This document shows positions 61,507-64,000 of a stretch of DNA of 64,000 nucleotides, in pieces. The number at the start of each line of letters is the position of its first letter. Within the stretch, counting starts at the first letter, position 1. The notes beneath the pieces are model-generated. The model was not told the origin of the DNA. It did not search any database and worked only from the letters and a program-made list of their open reading frames with translations. Source of the stretch: Paenibacillus mucilaginosus 3016 (GTDB lineage: Bacteria; Bacillota; Bacilli; Paenibacillales; NBRC-103111). The position numbers and the translations under genes were made by a program. The stretch lies in assembly GCF_000250655.1 (NCBI RefSeq), contig NC_016935.1:5474001-5538000 (forward strand). Reading direction: 5' to 3'.

Positions 61507-62328
61507 CTACCTCCTGCGCGCCTTCACGCCCCGCTTGTAGACGCTCCGCTGGTGGAAAGATACGGTCCGGTACGCCTTGGAGAGACGACGTACACGGGTA
61601 CCGGTCAGGCGCGATGGATGCGAAGACAGCGCCTTGTTGCGGGCACTGCGCAGAATGCAGCTCTTGGACCTGTGGGCATAGACGTAGTTGCCGTACGTCT
61701 CGAACTCGGAGAAGCCGAACTGCTTCCTGCGGTCGATGCTCTTCAGAATCGCCTTGTACCAGGGACGTCCGTGTCTCTTCTCCATCGTCTTCTTGAGGCT
61801 TCTCAGCTTGGAGCGCTCGAACAGCATGTAGTGCGTAACAAAGGAACGCGGAGCCGTCTTCCTGCGGCCCATCAGCTTCCGGTAGGTGCGGAAGTATTCC
61901 GGCTGGCTCCAGTTCCGGCAGTAAAACACCGGCCGGCCTCCGATCCGGAAGCGGTGCGGACGGATGAAGACCGTGTCCGCGTCGACGACCAGGAAGCTGC
62001 GCCGGCACACCCGGTCCCCGCTCAGCTTGAGCAGCTGCTGGTAGAGCCAGCCCGAACGGTCCCACGTGCGGGAACGGTACCGGATCCGGCTCTTGGTCAG
62101 CGGCAGCAGCCGGGTCTCCAGGACGAAGGTGCAGTTTTTCTTCGCGCATAAGGCACGGATCCGCCGGCTGTCCGGTGACACGACATAGATCCGGCCGATG
62201 GGATGCCGGACAAACGCTCGGATGCTGTCAATGACATACGGAAGGGTATGCAGGTCTTTCTCTATGGCGGGAATCAGGACGTCGATCGCCGGTCCGCCTC
62301 CGGGACGCCGCGCCGCTCGCTTGCTCAT
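61507..62328 (-). CDS. DUF6492-type glycosyltransferase-like protein
   Basis: A 273-residue, very basic protein. AIDVLIPAIEKDLHTLPYVI opens a nucleotide-sugar-binding fold. FLVVDADTVFIRP (near residue 115) has the DxD motif of GT-A glycosyltransferases, and FSEFETYGNYVY follows, as in DUF6492 proteins. AGGAGCTGAGAGG precedes the ATG. Homologues are found near polysaccharide and teichoic-acid genes. Here it stands alone, so the acceptor is unknown. The Arg/Lys-rich C-terminus (YKRGVKARRR) may bind the membrane surface. Confidence 0.7.
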   Translation of the reverse strand: MSKRAARRPGGGPAIDVLIPAIEKDLHTLPYVIDSIRAFVRHPIGRIYVVSPDSRRIRALCAKKNCTFVLETRLLPLTKSRIRYRSRTWDRSGWLYQQLLKLSGDRVCRRSFLVVDADTVFIRPHRFRIGGRPVFYCRNWSQPEYFRTYRKLMGRRKTAPRSFVTHYMLFERSKLRSLKKTMEKRHGRPWYKAILKSIDRRKQFGFSEFETYGNYVYAHRSKSCILRSARNKALSSHPSRLTGTRVRRLSKAYRTVSFHQRSVYKRGVKARRR

Positions 62329-62498
62329 CCTCTCAGCTCCTGTCGAATCTACTTGTACTCAGAGGTATCTTATGAGAGTGCTAGAGATTCGGTAAGGGAC
62401 AACAGCGGCCGCCCCGCCAAAAAAATTCTGATTCCAAACCATGACCGTGTGAAATTCCGCGCTGAACTGGACGGTGCTCCCGGGAAGAAAACAGATAT

Positions 62499-62524
62499 AA
62501 AAAAAACACCTCGAAGCGAGGTGT
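62499..62524 (-). terminator. Terminator of the VOC gene
   Basis: CACCTCG/CGAGGTG stem followed on the minus strand by a run of eight U. Confidence 0.8.
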
Positions 62525-62560
62525 GGAATGTGCAGGCCGCACCGAAACGACGGACCGCCG

Positions 62561-62968
62561 CTAGCCGCTCTTCGGCAGACTCAGCTGCCAGGATACGCCG
62601 AAGCGGTCCTGCACACAGCCGAACTTCTCACTGAACGGCGGCAGAGCGCCGAGCGGCATCAGCACCTGGCCGTCCCGGGAGAGCTCTTCGTAAGCATGCT
62701 CGATCTCCTCGCTGGAGCTGCAGGTAACGAAGAGGGACATCGCCGGAGTGAAGGCATGCTCAGCTGTCGTACTGTTGTCAATACAGTTGAAGGTTTGTCC
62801 CTTGACGGTGAAGACGGCATGCAGAACCTGTCCGTTCTCCTGATAGTGAACCTGCCCGATGGAGGATCCTTCGAACAGCGATGTGTAGAAGCGCATTGCC
62901 TCTTCAGCTTGGCCAGAGAACATGAAAAAAGTGACCACGGACGGGACGGTTTGATCCATACGTTTCAT
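62561..62968 (-). CDS. VOC family protein, PhnB-like
   Basis: A 135-residue glyoxalase/bleomycin-resistance-fold protein of the PhnB/3-demethylubiquinone-methyltransferase-like group. Signatures are VTFFMFSGQAEEAMRFYTSLF at the N-terminus (about residues 11-31), FTVKGQTFNCIDNS and, at the end, DRFGVSWQL. Members bind metals or small ligands, and activity is rarely known. AAAGGCAGGGG lies upstream of the ATG at 62968. It is monocistronic with its own terminator. Confidence 0.88.
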   Translation of the reverse strand: MKRMDQTVPSVVTFFMFSGQAEEAMRFYTSLFEGSSIGQVHYQENGQVLHAVFTVKGQTFNCIDNSTTAEHAFTPAMSLFVTCSSSEEIEHAYEELSRDGQVLMPLGALPPFSEKFGCVQDRFGVSWQLSLPKSG

Positions 62969-63126
62969 CCCCTGCCTTTCACGGGTAGTTTTTCCTGCGA
63001 TCTTTATCGTACTCTATTTTTGCATAAATTTCCTGCAGCATCCAACACTATCTAGGCTGAAGTCTATTTCATCATTCCGGCACATCATTCGGGGACATCA
63101 TCCAGGTTCACAGAGGGGGAACGCCG
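62969..63126. other. Divergent intergenic region
   Basis: No gene or clear operator is visible; GAGGGGG serves the gene starting at 63127. Confidence 0.5.
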
Positions 63127-63939
63127 ATGGGAACGCTCGACAAACGGCTGCGCAGTCTGCTCAATAAAGCCCGCTTCACGGTGCGCAGCAGGCTCAGCTT
63201 CAGCCTGGGCCCCGTCCGCCTCAAGGCCGCCTCCAAGGAAGACCTCTTCCCCGATCCTTCGGTCCGGCGCAGGGAGCTGGAGTACAGGGAGCGGTACGAT
63301 TTCGCCGGTTGGCATAAGCAGCTCGGTCTGCTCGACTACCGCCTGAATCTGTACTTTCTCGAGCTGCTCCAAACCTGCCGCCCCCACCTCGCGCCTCTCG
63401 GATTGGAGCGGATTCGTGCGGTGGATGTCGGAAGCCGGACCTTTTACTATCTGCCCGCCCTATTTCATTACTACCGGACCCTTGCTCCCCTGGATCGGCT
63501 GCATGGGGTGGAATTCGACGCTTACCGCCGGTACCAAACAGGCTCCACCGCCTATGACTATGCCCAGGCTTATCTGCGGGAGCTGGCTTCTCCCTGCGCC
63601 TCATATCTGCCCATGGATTTCCTCGAGTACCGTGAACCGTTCAATGTGTGCACCTTCTTCCTCCCGTTCGTCACGGAGGATCCGCTGCTGCATTGGGGGC
63701 TTCCGCTCGAGAGCTTCCATCCTGCCCGGTTGTTCGAGCACGCCTACAACCGGCTGGAGTCGCCCGGCGTTCTGATCATCACCAACAAAGGGGAGGAGGA
63801 GCAGGCTCACCAGCACCGGATTCTGGACTCCCTTGGGATCCGCTGCCGGAATCTCGGGCCGTTCGAGTCCCCTTTCTACGCCTACGATCTGCCAAGGTAT
63901 CTGACCCTCGTGATCAAATCCGGCACGGCCGGGGAGTAA
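63127..63939 (+). CDS. Methyltransferase-like protein of unknown substrate
   Basis: A 270-residue protein with a Rossmann-type motif: IRAVDVGSRTFYYLPAL near residue 95, an acidic end of strand 2 in LHGVEFDAYRRYQ, and YREPFNVCTFFLPFVTED in the place of the motif IV region. This resembles class I SAM methyltransferases, but the glycine-rich loop is VGSRTF rather than GxGxG, so SAM binding is uncertain. The first 40 residues are basic and may be a separate element. GAGGGGG lies seven bases before the ATG. The remaining 61 bases of the window hold no further gene. Confidence 0.55.
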   Translation: MGTLDKRLRSLLNKARFTVRSRLSFSLGPVRLKAASKEDLFPDPSVRRRELEYRERYDFAGWHKQLGLLDYRLNLYFLELLQTCRPHLAPLGLERIRAVDVGSRTFYYLPALFHYYRTLAPLDRLHGVEFDAYRRYQTGSTAYDYAQAYLRELASPCASYLPMDFLEYREPFNVCTFFLPFVTEDPLLHWGLPLESFHPARLFEHAYNRLESPGVLIITNKGEEEQAHQHRILDSLGIRCRNLGPFESPFYAYDLPRYLTLVIKSGTAGE

Positions 63940-64000
63940 GATTGCGGTAGACGGGGGATTCGACCTCTAATCCACGTCCCGTTGACACGGTACGAATCTG

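Noticed and set aside
1..64000. CRISPR arrays, rRNA, tRNA, intact insertion sequences
   Set aside because: No regularly spaced identical repeats with unique spacers, no cloverleaf or rRNA signatures and no transposase motifs were seen.

Overview
The window comes from a high-GC Bacillota, most probably a Paenibacillus of the P. mucilaginosus type. The evidence is strong AGGAGG-type ribosome binding sites on almost every gene, GC-rich codons, bacillar families (YeeN-type YebC, YpfJ, YkhA, CgoX-type HemY, Bacillus-like GNATs) and a secreted GH74-X2-CBM3 xyloglucanase. This assignment is inferred from gene content; no rRNA or tRNA is present to confirm it.

Layout. (1) 0.3-8 kb: a nitrosative/low-oxygen and haem block. 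It holds a RIC/ScdA di-iron protein, a radical SAM/SPASM protein, two polytopic membrane proteins with HAH motifs (one frameshifted), a MIP18/DUF59 Fe-S assembly factor, a tandem DUF2249 protein, a candidate 29-residue microprotein and a CgoX/HemY oxidase. Three of its promoters carry FNR-type TGTGA-N6-TCACA boxes centred exactly at -41.5 from the start predicted by their -10 boxes. (2) 8-18 kb: accessory genes (LiaI-like membrane protein, two GNATs, a 69-residue KPEA-repeat protein, an MHS-type transporter, a macrolide-phosphotransferase-like kinase, a FabF paralogue divergent from an MmyB-type regulator, an AadA-like nucleotidyltransferase, a methyltransferase) and an intergenic patch of palindromic repeats. 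(3) 18-30 kb: xyloglucanase with a candidate CcpA site, fucose mutarotase, YebC/YeeN, an NmrA-type pseudogene, thioesterase/LysR pair, amidohydrolase and YpfJ.

(4) 29.8-57.8 kb: one long minus-strand NRPS-PKS operon. In transcription order it runs FAAL-ACP-C-A-T, C-A-T-C-A-T, KS-AT-inactive KR-ACP, Ntn-hydrolase acylase, small membrane protein, C-A-T-TE, di-iron fatty-acid hydroxylase, MupA/Atu3671-type flavin monooxygenase, MFS exporter and a PksB/BaeB-like metallo-beta-lactamase-fold protein. I read it as a fatty-acyl-initiated lipopeptide with one unreduced malonate unit. The product is probably exported and may be deacylated outside the cell (prodrug logic). The exact compound is not identifiable from sequence. 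(5) 58-64 kb: an AraC regulator with an unusual C-terminal domain, an M3 oligoendopeptidase, a glycosyltransferase, a VOC protein and a methyltransferase-like protein.

The most unusual event is a 943-bp copy of the specificity-determining part of the last adenylation domain (35585-36527), inserted in the same orientation into the NmrA-type gene at 24283-25225. Four other genes (4320-5551, 15387-16221, 38025-38502, 41057-45639) each need one single-base correction to read as whole proteins. Three of the four lie in homopolymer runs, so sequencing error must be excluded before they are called natural mutations.
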